Below, piece by piece: positions 12,482-23,300 of a stretch of DNA of 64,000 bases. The stretch is from positions 1,984,001 through 2,048,000 of the forward strand of contig JAYKYS010000004.1 in the NCBI GenBank assembly GCA_036924285.1. Direction: 5' to 3'. The notes beneath the pieces were generated by a model. The model did no database searches. It saw only the letters and a list, made by a program, of their open reading frames with translations, and was not told the origin of the DNA. Source of the stretch: Asterella californica. Taxonomy: Eukaryota > Streptophyta > Marchantiopsida > Marchantiales > Aytoniaceae. Both the position numbers and the translations under genes were made by a program. Each line of letters begins with the position of its first letter. The first letter of the stretch is position 1.

Positions 12482-13854
12482 TTAACGTAATTCAACACGA
12501 AACGATTCTATTGATATTAGAGGATCTTTGATCGGGAAGGTTTCTTCACGATTCGTAGTCTTAGACGTACATTTAAGAGTAGTTCGTTGCATTAAGTCGA
12601 CATTGTCCAAATCCAAATTGCTTGAATCCTGTTCCTGTTCGCTTTGTTTGTTATGATACTCTCTTATTTCTTCAAGTTCTGCCACCTCATCCTCAAATTT
12701 CTTCCAATCCTCGTTTACTTCGTCTGTATTATACTTAAAAATATATAAATTTTGTAAAAATAGAATATGTGATTTATGTCTATTATATGTATTTTTTCAT
12801 GTTTCAGTTGAATCTTTAATGTTGTTCTCGTCGTAAAGAAAAGAGACATATAACAGCATTTGCTCTCTGAAATAGTCTTCCGGTTGTTTATATTGGTCGA
12901 AACATATCCATCGAACGATTTTTGTGAAGTATTAAACTTGACTATGAATTCTATCAAAGCCATTGAATTTGTTTGCAGATGTTGTGGACGTCGTGCATAC
13001 TTATCTATGATGGATGACAATCCTATGTTTGTTGAAGAATCATCTTCAGAAGATAGTTGTTTGGAACTTTTGAAGAGGAAGGTTCGATTGGATGGACTAC
13101 TAGTGTCTATGAATTGAGAAGCATGATATAAAGATAATTTTAAGATTGTATAGATGGCTAATTGAGCCGAAACTTGTCTGGAATTCAAGAATGCATTGCC
13201 TAACTTTTTTATCCGTGTGGTTACTTCTTGATTTTCCTCGGTACATTTATTGTTAATTTTCTTCATCTCATTCGTTATTGTATTGTCTACTTTTGTTAGA
13301 TACGAGGTACGATATTGTGCCGTAGCATGTGGATCCAACACGTATTGACAATCTGTGTTGGCTTGCCAAATAGAAGCATCATTTTTTGGAAAAGAATTAA
13401 TGTAAATATCTATTGGATGACGTTTGAGATATATAGAAGGTTTTGATAAAGAATATCTTAAAGCTAATAAGTAAGTTTCATATGTAAATTCAAAATGTTG
13501 AAGATACTGATCGAAGTTCATATCCAATCCAGTTTTGAAAGAAGAAATGATGTTTGAAATTCTAATAGATTTAAGCTTTATATCTCTCTTCGTTTCATCA
13601 TCAAGTTCATCGTTAGTTAAAGGATATCATATTGTCGTTTTTGACATGGGATGCCATGAAAATCGAAATAGACAAGAAGAAGAAGATCTTTTCTTATAGC
13701 AAGTATTTGTGTGATGATGAGTTTGATATTTGATCATCTCTTCGCTCAATAAGTGATGATCAATAGAAATGTACTCGTCTATGAATGATTGTTGATATTG
13801 ATTCATCAGGATGTATCTTGAAAACAAGAGCATTTTTTATCCACAGTAGTCCGT
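12482..13854 (-). pseudogene. Rep C-terminal and linker region of the Helitron-class element
   Basis: This joins the HUH nuclease half to the helicase. On the minus strand the segment after the insertion starts LLWIKNALVFKIHPDESI (about 13,800-13,850). It continues through a segment ending SSSCLFRFSWHP near 13,640-13,690. The 13,527-12,715 frame carries WQANTDCQYVLDPHATAQY and SYLTKVDN (about 13,285-13,370), the conserved Helitron motif around (N/D)xQxVLDPYA. An acidic linker (12,482-12,685) then leads to the helicase. Frames shift at about 13,560-13,620 and 12,700. The fit to Helitron polyproteins is good overall, though individual catalytic tyrosines cannot be assigned with certainty. Confidence 0.7.
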
Positions 13855-15861
13855 TGTCCTGTTGTGGGATCAGTTAGTATGTAAATTACGCGTATAAGTG
13901 CGTTTTGCGCACAGTTGTAGAAGTTGTGGTGTAATGGGATCTAATACTTTGCTCTTATGAGCTTTGAATGCTCTAATATCTGCTGGGGTCTCCATGGGGC
14001 AGAAAAGGACAAGGTTGAGTCCTTTAACTTCTCATTGGTCCACCAAAAAGTGAAGATAACTTGTCATCTACCTAAGTGTGCGCTCTGGGAGGATCGGGGC
14101 ACTTTCACGAGGTATTTTTGAGATCAGAGGGCATGGGCGGAGAGCTCTCGACGAGAGGAGCAACCTGAGCCCAAATTTCACTCAATTTGGAGATCCAAGG
14201 CATATGTTATGGTCATTTGAAGTTCATAGAGTGATGAGCGTACATAGCTTTCTCTTCCGATTGTAAGATTAAGGAGTTTGAGTGATTGAGCCGTCAGATT
14301 GAGACCAGATTTCATGAGCTTGTAGTCTGTCAGTTGCTGAAGCTCTGACCCCAAATTTCACCACCGGATGTTCTGCGGATTGAGCGCAATGGCGATTTGA
14401 AGGCGACGGGGTGCAGAAAGCTTTCAATCTGGGGCAGCGAGTTTGCAGATTTATGGAAGAAGATCCGAACGGTCAAATCGGCTCAAATTTCCTGAGTAGT
14501 GAGTTTACCTTCTGAATTGATAGCACAGGAAGTTTGAGTGGAAGTGGACGGTTCATTTAGACGAATAAGCTTCTGTCCTGAATCTGAGATTGGAAGTGCG
14601 GTTTAGTTTCTTAGAATTTGTGTTAATTGTGAGAGGAGATCTAGCCGTCAGATCTTCCTGAAATTTGACGTGCAAGTAGGGATTTTAGTATCCTATCTAC
14701 GTGGCAAGTTTGAGAGGAGACTGAGCTGTAGATCCGTATCTATCATGTGTGAAAGTTTGCTGTTTTTTTTGTCGAGTTGTATCGGCAACGGTATCTAGTC
14801 TTGTTAGATAGAGCTGACAGAAAAGCATCCAGTGTGACGTTTGTATTGCTTTGAGGAGTATTCTAGTCGTAGATAAAGACTTTAGCGACCTACGTGGTTG
14901 TCAAGTTCGTGCTCAACGTGGCAAAGTGCGATCCTTGACCTGTAAAGTCGACTACTTGTCTAGCCTAGACTCTAGTATTGAGACATGTTACGGTGCATGC
15001 TTTTGAACCTTTCACCCAGTCGACCTACACGTGGATGTGTATGACGGCACCAAACATGCGATGTGCATGTGTGCCACCTCATCGACCCGTGTGGCTTGGG
15101 TTGCTCGGTTAGGGAGCTTGCACCTATCCTTGTTTTGTGTTCGAAACCTTTAAGAAAAGGGGAGTGACCTGTGTGTGAGGACATTCGACCTTAAGAAAAT
15201 TCAAAAGATTGTTCGTGGAGAGACCGTGGAGATCCTGTGAGATTGTATCGGTGTTCTGTGGATCGAGATACCTTTATAGTTGAAGTGCAACTGTTGGGAG
15301 AGATGGACGAAGGACTCTACTTACCGCCCAGATTCTCTTTTCGAAACCCTTTCTAGATTAAACTGATGTACATGGAACGAGTTCATTTCCAACAGTTTCT
15401 GATAGGATCCTTCGGGCATAGCTTTACCGCGCAAGTCATGCTCTCGCCTGTCCCTGTGATCTTATCTGTTGTCACTTACGGCCAAGAATGAGATCTTACC
15501 GTCTTTATCCTCATCTAATGAAAGATGGATCTAAATCAGCTCCCTCCTGTAACCTTTAACACCGAGTGCGAGATAAGACACATCTGTCGACCCAAAGCCA
15601 TGTACGAAGCCCTAGTAGTGAGAAACTTCGGAGAGGAATACTACCGAGAGATCATGTCATCACATATCCCATTTGTCGTGTCCATGATCATCCAACGTTT
15701 TCGTGTGGTTATCTTGACCCTTTACTGAGAGGAAGAAAGTGCTTAGATATCGAGGAAGTCAGAGAGAAATCGACGTGATACTAGTCGTTTTGCTGTGCAT
15801 CGATCGCTAGCCACATCTAGAAGGTACGCCCTTGCTCAAAGGAAAGGCTCTCGCTACGACA
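13855..15861. mobile_element. 2.0-kb TG...CA insertion inside the Helitron Rep gene (solo LTR or small LTR element)
   Basis: Left of position 13,855 the Rep frame reads LLWIKNA, and right of 15,861 it reads RGSPHDHG. Joined, these are contiguous in Helitron proteins. The intervening 2,007 bases begin TGTCCTG, end ACGACA, and are flanked by CCGT on both sides (13,851-13,854 and 15,862-15,865). TGT/ACA ends with a 4-bp duplication suggest LTR-retrotransposon integration. No second copy of the left end was seen inside, so a long solo LTR or a non-autonomous element is likely. Composition is more GC-rich than the host element. A short plus-strand ORF at 15,525-15,728 has no recognised domain. Confidence 0.65.
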
Positions 15862-16256
15862 CCGTGATCATGTGGACTGCCTCTGCTTTGAAATTCAGTT
15901 ACGAAAAAGAAATCAGATACATTTCTCAAAATTAATTGGTTATGTTGAATAAGTTTTACGGAAATATTGTGTTCTATGTTCGTAATATCTTGCACATGTG
16001 ACAGGATCTTGTCTAAGAAGTTGTTGTTTTTGTGAAGAACTTAAGGTTTCTTCATCGTCCGGCAATGGTATATGGTTATCCATTTTATTCAATTTGAATA
16101 AGGTGTTCATCAACAGTTTCCAGTTTTTTTCGTTCGCAGTTAAAGTAATGAAAAATGTAGGTTTTCCTAATTGTCGGATCATCACGAAAAGATTTTGCTT
16201 AACGACTTGGTAATAGTCTGGAGTGAATCGTAATTGGGACAAACAAGAAAAATCTT
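15862..16256 (-). pseudogene. Rep N-terminal domain and HUH motif of the Helitron-class element
   Basis: This is the rolling-circle replication initiator (HUH endonuclease) of the element. Minus-strand reading gives SQLRFTPDYYQVVKQNLF (about 16,185-16,240) and RQLGKPTFFITLTANEKNW at about 16,120-16,180, the hallmark of the Helitron-like N-terminal domain. LLRQDPVTCARYYEHRTQYF follows at 15,955-16,015. After a frame change comes FFFVTEFQSRGSPHDHG (about 15,865-15,915), containing the two metal-binding histidines of the HUH motif in HDH form. The 2.0-kb insertion interrupts it right after this motif. The N-terminus beyond 16,256 is missing and replaced by unrelated plus-strand coiled-coil sequence. 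Confidence 0.85.
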
Positions 16257-16808
16257 TTTTTTTCCAACGTCATCATTTTCACCGACTAGGCCGAGCAAAA
16301 GGCGCCGGTCAATTGCAAGGTGTGAAAGCTCTGGAGTTACAGTACCGAGTAATGTTCCGTACACCTCATCTACAACAGAACTGGAGTCAACAACAAGATC
16401 TCAAGAGCTGGAGTTATCGCCAACGAGAGTACTTGAGGAGCTTGAAGCTGAAATTGCATATAAGAATGAGGAGGTACTGGGTCTCCAGCTTGCGGAAATA
16501 GACAGCAGATTCAAGGCAGAGAAGATGGAGAGGCTATACTTGGAAGAGCAAAAGCATGTGGAAGAATGCATGAAACTTCATTTGCAGCCGTCGAAGCGGA
16601 GGAGGAAGTCGCAGACTTGAGGGCAAAGGTAAATGCTTTACAAGATGAGAAAAGAGAATTCGAGAAGAGGGAAAGTTTCCTGGAGTTACAGCTTGCTTAT
16701 ATGAGAAGGAGATGGGAAACAGCTATTATGAGAGCTGAACTGGCAGAGATCCAGGCGGTTGAGAAAAACTGCTTGCTGTTAGGATTGCTTCACCCAAGTG
16801 GCAAGTAG
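16257..16808 (+). pseudogene. Frameshifted coiled-coil protein fragment
   Basis: This is unrecognised as a family. The plus-strand frame 16,234-16,620 starts with a Ser/Thr/Arg-rich, probably disordered part, then turns into a charged coiled coil (VLEELEAEIAYKNEEVLGLQ, then AEKMERLYLEEQKHVEEC). Near 16,585 the coiled coil continues in another frame (16,566-16,808: EEEVADLRAKVNALQDEKRE, then RAELAEIQAVEKN). This is consistent with one protein broken by a one-base shift. Codon use and GC content look more gene-like than the flanks. It abuts the broken N-terminus of the Helitron Rep gene, so it could be a captured host-gene piece, a retroelement Gag coiled coil, or an unrelated neighbour. Confidence 0.4.
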
Positions 16809-19349
16809 AAGTGGTGTGTGAATGAAGATTCGGATATCACTTTATGCATCAAGAAGACGTAGTCCCTGATATTCATCCCCTCCCTCCAAAAAACCATCAA
16901 ATAACGGTAGCTTCCCTTGAACATTGATCCAAAACACCAAGCTTAAGACTAAAAATGAACTGGATTGCGGCATTGGACCCCAAGTGAGGCAACAAGTTGA
17001 AGGAATTGGCAAACGCATGTGTGAACTACAACCAAATCGACCGGGCTGTTCCACACACCCACTTGAGAGAACAAGTGAGGGAACTGACAAAGGAATGTGT
17101 ATCATGCAACAAAAAGTCATATATCTACAAACGAGAAGTCTAATCAAGATACGAAGGCTTGGTGAACTAGCTCCTCATGCTAGGAGGCATCAAGCATTTA
17201 AGCTTTACATTAAGATCCTAACTGAGAAGAACTCTACATCTATGGATTCTAATGTTCCTGTAACCTTGCACGCAAGAAGCCTGATATAGACACATATAGC
17301 CTAAGACTGTACTACATGCTAAGTCAATTGGTTATGTCAAACTGGATAACCGTTTGTCCCTTATAGTGCGCTCCTTTCTTGACGTAGGTCAATTGAGGTC
17401 ATCCATGTAGCACCTGAGAAGACGAAACAAGAAAAATCTTCCAAAATACTCTACAAAACATGGATGATCAAACTCCGTAATGAGAGACCCAAGATTTACG
17501 TATTCGCCTCCTTCTTAATTTCATACCTCGGGTTCAGCTGCAGGACAGTAGTCAAAATTTTCAACTTGCACCGACTCAGGATTGGACTAGCTTGCGGCGT
17601 TGCTCAACAGCCTCCAAGGTGAAATTATAAGTTTATGAGAATGTTCCCGCAAATCCCATCTCTCGTTCAATCCTCTTCTAGCTGTTTACGCTCAGCTGGC
17701 GACTGCAGAATTTCAAAGATTCTGAAATCATAGTGGTCCGGAGACATACTGGAACAAGACTTTCGTGTAACCTTCAGAAACTATAACTTCTTTTCTAGCA
17801 AACTCGATCATCCAGAGTCATACGAGAATGAAACCAAAACCTGTATAATTTATGCAGAAAATCTCCGAGCAATTACTGACATCCACAAGTAGTAGCCGTC
17901 CCTGAACCACAAGTGGAAGTAGATAGTCGACGGACATTCAATCACAAAGAGGCAACATAGAGGAAAGAAGGAAGCTTTACGCAACTAACCGGAACGTAAT
18001 TGATCCTCTGGAAACTTCTTCTCAATGTGGATAATCTTTCTCAATGTGGACAATCTCTCGCTGTGGTCGATGTGCTTCTCAATGTGGACAATCTCGCTGT
18101 AGTCGTCCGCCTTCCTTCGCTTCTTCGTCCTCTCGCAGTAGTCCTCAAAATGACCCCTCGCAATCTCTCGCTGTAGCCGTCTGTTAGTTACGGAAGCTTT
18201 AACTACCTGAACCAACACTTCAATCTGATGGAATGTTCTCTGCTCGTGAGTCCAAAAAATCTTGATTGTAAAGTGCGCAATGTCTCTACTCCGATGCCTT
18301 TATTCTTCATCCGCCCAACTAGAAATCTTGTACTCGTAGACATGAAGAACAGCCGCACTCAGATTGAACGATCGCGCACAGAGATAAAACCACTTCCATA
18401 TTGTTCTTATACGAGGACTTCTATATAATGACTCTTATGCGATGACTCTTAATCGGAGGGAGGAAAAAAAATTTATTCTTTAGGATGTTACAAAATCTGA
18501 AATATCGATAGTAAGCTATGCGCAAACGCATAGCAAAAAACTTTTCAAGAATATGGAGCATATGATACGAGACTAATTAAACTGAATAAATTTTTATCTC
18601 TAATGATATGTGTCTTGCATAATTATAAAGTGATCTTTTTCTATATGTATAATATAGCATTCATTTTATATCGCTCCTCTTGTTAGTTAATAGAAGGAGA
18701 GATATATTATAATTTATAAAAAATTTAATGAAATTATTATTGTTTCACATTTATTCTTATATTCTTTACATTTATATAACTATCGTTGTCTATACTGGAA
18801 AATTATCATGTTCTTTTCTAGATGAAAGTTAAACTATCTTTTGGAGATGGTAGGTGTCTTATGTACTAAATTTCATAAATAAATTTCATAAATTTTTTAT
18901 ATTTATCACTTCATAATTTATGTTTACTCTTTCCTATCCTCTTTGTCATATGTAACAGTTATCATGGAATTATAATAAGTTCAAAAATGTTCAATATCCG
19001 TAGTTTGTACTAGAGAGTAAGTGAATCCATGAAGAATAATGATATATTTGAAGTTTTTGTAGCTACTATGAGATTTGTTGATGTCATGGAAAACATCTGT
19101 AAACCGTTCATACGGTAACAAACTTCTCTCTCATAATCTTGATAGCTAAAACAGAAGATTTTTTCTCTAACTTCTGACCTATTCCAACTAGAAGAACCTC
19201 TAAACCGTGTAAGAAAGATTTATCAAAGATCGTAAGTCTTAGAAATCCTTCCATGTCTTCTCAGTTGACGAAACCAAAAGAAGATTTGATAAATTTGAAG
19301 TATAAAGTACCATAAACCGAATTACCAATCTTCAAGGATTATGTTTTAG
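16809..19349. other. No recognisable gene
   Basis: Short frames only. A minus-strand 77-residue frame (17,985-18,218) is Lys/Arg/Glu-rich but lies on a local repeat. A small hairpin, GCTATGCG-CAAA-CGCATAGC, lies near 18,515-18,534. From 18,540 to 19,340 the DNA is AT-rich and featureless. Confidence 0.5.
18020..18180 (+). repeat. Short imperfect tandem repeats
   Basis: TCTCAATGTGGA(C/T)AATCT is repeated three times between about 18,020 and 18,095. CTCGCTGT(G/A)G(T/C)CG also occurs three times, between about 18,057 and 18,180. Confidence 0.7.
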
Positions 19350-19563
19350 TATTGTTGCTTGAAGCAAACAAGCTAACGCTAGTTTACAGCCCCATCCGCC
19401 CGTAACGAGGCGGCGTGAGGTCGAATCCTCTTGCCGGGAAGGGTTCAGTCCATGCAAGGGCAGCCGCTTCCGGTTGCAGAAAACCCCACTGAGAAAAGAG
19501 ACCTAGGCGTTTTGGGCAAAACTCACATTTACTTGAAAAAATAAATAAATATTGTTGCTTGAA
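19350..19563 (+). mobile_element. SINE-like retroposon with 14-bp target duplications
   Basis: The sequence TATTGTTGCTTGAA occurs exactly at 19,350-19,363 and again at 19,550-19,563. The intervening 186 bases are much more GC-rich than the AT-rich surroundings and finish in an A-rich tail (about 19,532-19,549). At 19,417-19,430 the element has GAGGTCGAATCCTC, close to the RNA polymerase III B box and T arm of a tRNA. Long target duplications, an A-rich 3' end and small size are classic for a non-autonomous retroposon mobilised by a LINE. The A box is not convincing by eye, so tRNA ancestry is probable, not shown. It has no coding capacity. Confidence 0.7.
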
Positions 19564-19689
19564 AATCATCTGAACATCGAATGCAAGAAAGAAAAGATTT
19601 ATGTTTGCAAAGGAGATAGTAGATACGGATGAACACTATACCTCATAGTGCTACTACTAGTTTTAACCTTACCTAGGATGCTAAGGATA

Positions 19690-19840
19690 AGTTAACCAAA
19701 ATTACCAACGTGGTCACGGAGAAAGGTTACAACTACATGTGTATCTTTTCTCTGGACAAAAAAGTTCTTGAGGGTACTGCCCCTCAATCTGTGTAAAATA
19801 AAATGAAATATATAAATTAAAATAAATAAAAAATTATCCT
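19690..19840 (+). repeat. Possible second retroposon 3' end
   Basis: GC-moderate sequence ends in a long A-rich run (about 19,793-19,836: AAATAAAATGAAAT followed by similar words). No target duplication was recognised. Confidence 0.2.
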
Positions 19841-22800
19841 CAGATAAGAGGCAGCCTTCGTGGGCCTCGTCAGCAAGCACATGAGGAGATGCATTGATGA
19901 GCGAAACGGAACTATGAGCGCTTGAGCTGTTGACAGGTTAAGCAACTTCAGTGGTCATTTACTGGTGACAGCCGGAAATGACTACTCTTTGCTGATTTTA
20001 CAGTTACGGACATGCGGTACCTCACCCCTCGCAGATACTGAATCTTGCTTATACGGAGTAGTCAAATTACTTACATAACATGGTGTAGGTTTGATTCAGT
20101 CAGTCAGTTCACTTCATGGCGTGGCAAGTGTAGTGGGAACCTTGAATACCTGCGACACTAGAACTTTCTCATATCCGGGTAGATTTAGCTTCATCTGTGA
20201 GATTCCATGCTACTGCGAAGATCGAGGCTCAAATTACAAAACATTCCTAAGAATTCTGAACAGTATGCGAATCTCCAGGTGTATAGCCTGCTTTGTTAGT
20301 CAGTATATGCTCCCGAAATCTCCGTGTTCGTTAAGTTTGTGACTAACAGTCAAAGCTTGCAAACTTCCAGAACATCATGAGCTTGCTTCATAAGCCTTAA
20401 TGCAGCGCAAAAGGAAGAAGATAGTCCCCGCAGTCCTCCTTCGCTGCATTCGGCAACTTTAAACTTTACTCCTTATCGCCAGAAACACTGCACAGTTACT
20501 ACCATGAAACGCAAGCCCCTGATTTGCACAAAGATTTATTACTTATGAAACCATCCGCATCTCCTGAAGCCTGAAAGCCTGTTCCAAGAACTCAATATCC
20601 GTGAATTTTGCTTTTAACTCCCAACAAGCCAGCAATCATTTGTTATTGAGTCTGTCCTGCCTCTGGACCCCGCACCTGATTTCTCAATAAAAGATACGTT
20701 CACTTCATTCCATAGTATATCTCGATCCCTGCACCTTGATTCTTATGCATATGGATCTCTGTTACTCCCAGCGTTAAAGTCAGCCATAGTTTAGATAGGG
20801 TCCTACATCAGCCAGAGGAGTCTCAAGGGTGATAGCCATTAGCCCAAGTCGGCTATTCTTTGATGCAAATGTCTGGGGATGCCACACGTACTAGAACACT
20901 GGTGATTTCTTGGATATTCTCAGACTCCGACGAGCTAAAACTGCAAGGAGAATCCCGAAACGCGAAGAATATAGCGCGTGCGCAGTGTGTCCCTACTCTG
21001 TAAACACCGATTGAAGCCGAAAAATTCAACCTGGCGAAAATTCAACCTGGCGCTCTGCTATTGAACTCGGTTTGTAGTGTAAACTCACGTTTAGGACCAA
21101 CCAGTCAGGTTTCCTCAAGATCGGAAAAGATATGCAACCAGTAAAGCAGAATGGGAATAATCCGACTAGTGGTTCAAAAGGCACAGGAGCAAAGTGCGAG
21201 GACAGATCAGAAAGGAATGGAAAGGCAAGCACCACACCGCACCTCCGCGCCTGTGAATATGCTTCTCCCTGAACAACGTCGTCTCATCCGGCGAGCATGT
21301 GACAGTTGTCTCACGACATGTATTCGATCACACGGTTCTCAAACGGCGAGTCCGCCTTGCTCTGCCACACACAGGATAAACGAGACATCCCTACGAGGAA
21401 ATGAATGAAACGCTTGTCGCGAACTGAGTTTCAGATTCTACGAAACATGCATAACGAGTTTCTGCATCGCATAGCACAGGAGATGCAGGGACACTACATT
21501 TATTGCCACTGCCAAGAAAAACCTTCATGAAGAGAAACAGTTATTGGACTCAACGGCAACGCGGTTTCTAGAATACTTTCCGACACGCCCAGAGATAAGC
21601 AAACAGCCACGATCCGCTTGATCCTCCAATTTGAATTCTCTGTGTGTCACAGCAACCTGCACTGCACTGCACTGCAGTTCGTTCGTGGGCAGTATTAGGA
21701 GGAGATTTGGTACTGTAGTTAGTTAGGGCCACATTCGGGCACAACGTCAGAAAGCGCGTCTACAATGCTAACCCAACTTGACCGGGAAGTTAAGAATCGC
21801 AAACAGGGGCCATGTGAACAAACACCAAACGAGTGGTGGTTCCAAAAGATGCTGAGCGATCAACGTTGCCAAAATTGGCGGTCCGGTTATCTATCACAGT
21901 AGCTCGTTCAGCTAGAGCTGTAAATTTAGAGGCGATCTGGAATCCGAATAGAAGTGGAGGCACGTGAGCGAGTAGTTCGTTTTGTGCTCTAGTGCATGTT
22001 ATGATGAATATCCCTGCGGCATGCGGTAAATAAATTGGAAGGGGTGGAATCTATAATCGCTGCTCAGTACTGTACGGTGTATTATTGTCTGGTGTACATC
22101 GTATGATAGGATAGTAATACGTACTCCTCTTGGCCCCGGGTTTGGATCCTCGCTACCCTTCCTTGGCTAGGGAATATCTTCACAGATGATGGAGTCGGTG
22201 ACCTCGACAAAAAATATCTAAATCCCAGGCTGGATCTCTTTTCTCAAGCTTGGCTATATGAAGATTCCTTGCCCCCTAACATTTCGTCTAGGTCGAACTA
22301 TAGTTCTTCTCGTCGTTCGAACCTCAGGTCGCCCCTGAACCCTCACAGTGGCTACGGTAGGGAATAACTCCCTGTTGTTTGACCTCAGCAAGTTAGATTA
22401 ACTCAGGTCGCATCTATAATGGGGCCTTTTACATCCCCTGTTCGTACCAGGTTCTCCACGTTGTAAGACACCGACACCGGAGCATATTCTCTCCTCACCG
22501 TAGATTGCGTTTCTCGGTACCATGAGCTCGAGCTCGAGCTCGAGCATCTCTTGAACTCAGAACTCAGAACTCTCATACGCTGCTCAGTTCACATTTCACT
22601 CCCATTGACTGCGGTGAAAGTCTCGTAAATCGTCAGTAAATCGCAAAACGCAAATCGCAAAGCACAGAGGACCGGACATACAGGAGGGAAACCGTTTGAG
22701 TAGGCACGAGTCTGAATATACGACAACATTCATACGAGGGGAGAATCTATCTAGGCATGAGAGTTTCGCCTTTTTCTTTCTGTATCTATAGGAGGATTCC

Positions 22801-23300
22801 GGTGCCTGATGATGATTCTTATGGGCGGAAAGTGGGTCCATGGAGTTCATATTCCTGTATGTATCATCTCCATCTCTGTTGCGGCAATCCGATCGGAGCA
22901 CGTGGTATGTTTCTTGGACGCACGTGTGCATTCAGGTTCCGTATTCTCTCGCGAAGATCAATCTGCTGAATGAAAAATGGAATGAAGATTGAGATGGACA
23001 CTGGAATCCGCACTATTTCCGATAAAGTTAAAAAGTTAGAAAGTCTGGCGCGATCCAACGCTTTGAGCATATTTTGTCGACGTCAGGCGATTGACGTGAT
23101 TCGTTTTGTCTTATGCGGCTGCAGTGCAGACAAACGACGTGGTCTTGCTTTCCAGCCAACTGAAGCTCCCCTTCGTGTATGCCTGATATGCCAATGATGT
23201 TCTGCTCACAGTTCTGTCATTTCTGCTCCACATCAAACGCAGCTCGAAGCAGCCTCGGTTTTAGGGTAGACTTGGGACAACTTGCGGCATTTTCTATCTT
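19841..23300. other. More GC-rich stretch without recognisable gene
   Basis: Base composition is near balanced and differs from the AT-rich flanks, as expected for genic or LTR DNA. Short frames on both strands (for example 20,091-20,342 plus and 22,596-22,931 minus) show no known motif. Exons of an unrecognised gene cannot be excluded. A tandem GAAAATTCAACCTGGC duplication lies near 21,028-21,060. Confidence 0.4.
22524..22544. repeat. GAGCTC microsatellite (self-complementary)
   Basis: GAGCTC-type hexamers repeat in tandem, and the run is palindromic throughout. Confidence 0.8.

Larger units (their letters stand above)
11200..16256 (-). mobile_element. Helitron-class element with AP-endonuclease domain (Helentron-like), decayed and interrupted
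   Basis: Read on the minus strand, the order is Rep N-terminal region, HUH motif, post-Rep region, PIF1-type helicase, then an endonuclease/exonuclease/phosphatase-fold domain. Rep nicks and joins single strands during rolling-circle transposition, and the helicase unwinds DNA. A fused AP-like endonuclease distinguishes Helentrons from canonical plant Helitrons. A 2.0-kb insertion (13,855-15,861) splits Rep directly after the HUH motif, and many stops and frameshifts are present. The true 5' and 3' ends (TC start, CTRR or short inverted-repeat end, 3' hairpin) were not located, so the outer coordinates are domain limits only. Confidence 0.75.

Noticed and set aside
19417..19430. A functional tRNA gene
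   Set aside because: Only a T-arm-like segment is present; no acceptor stem or anticodon arm could be folded.
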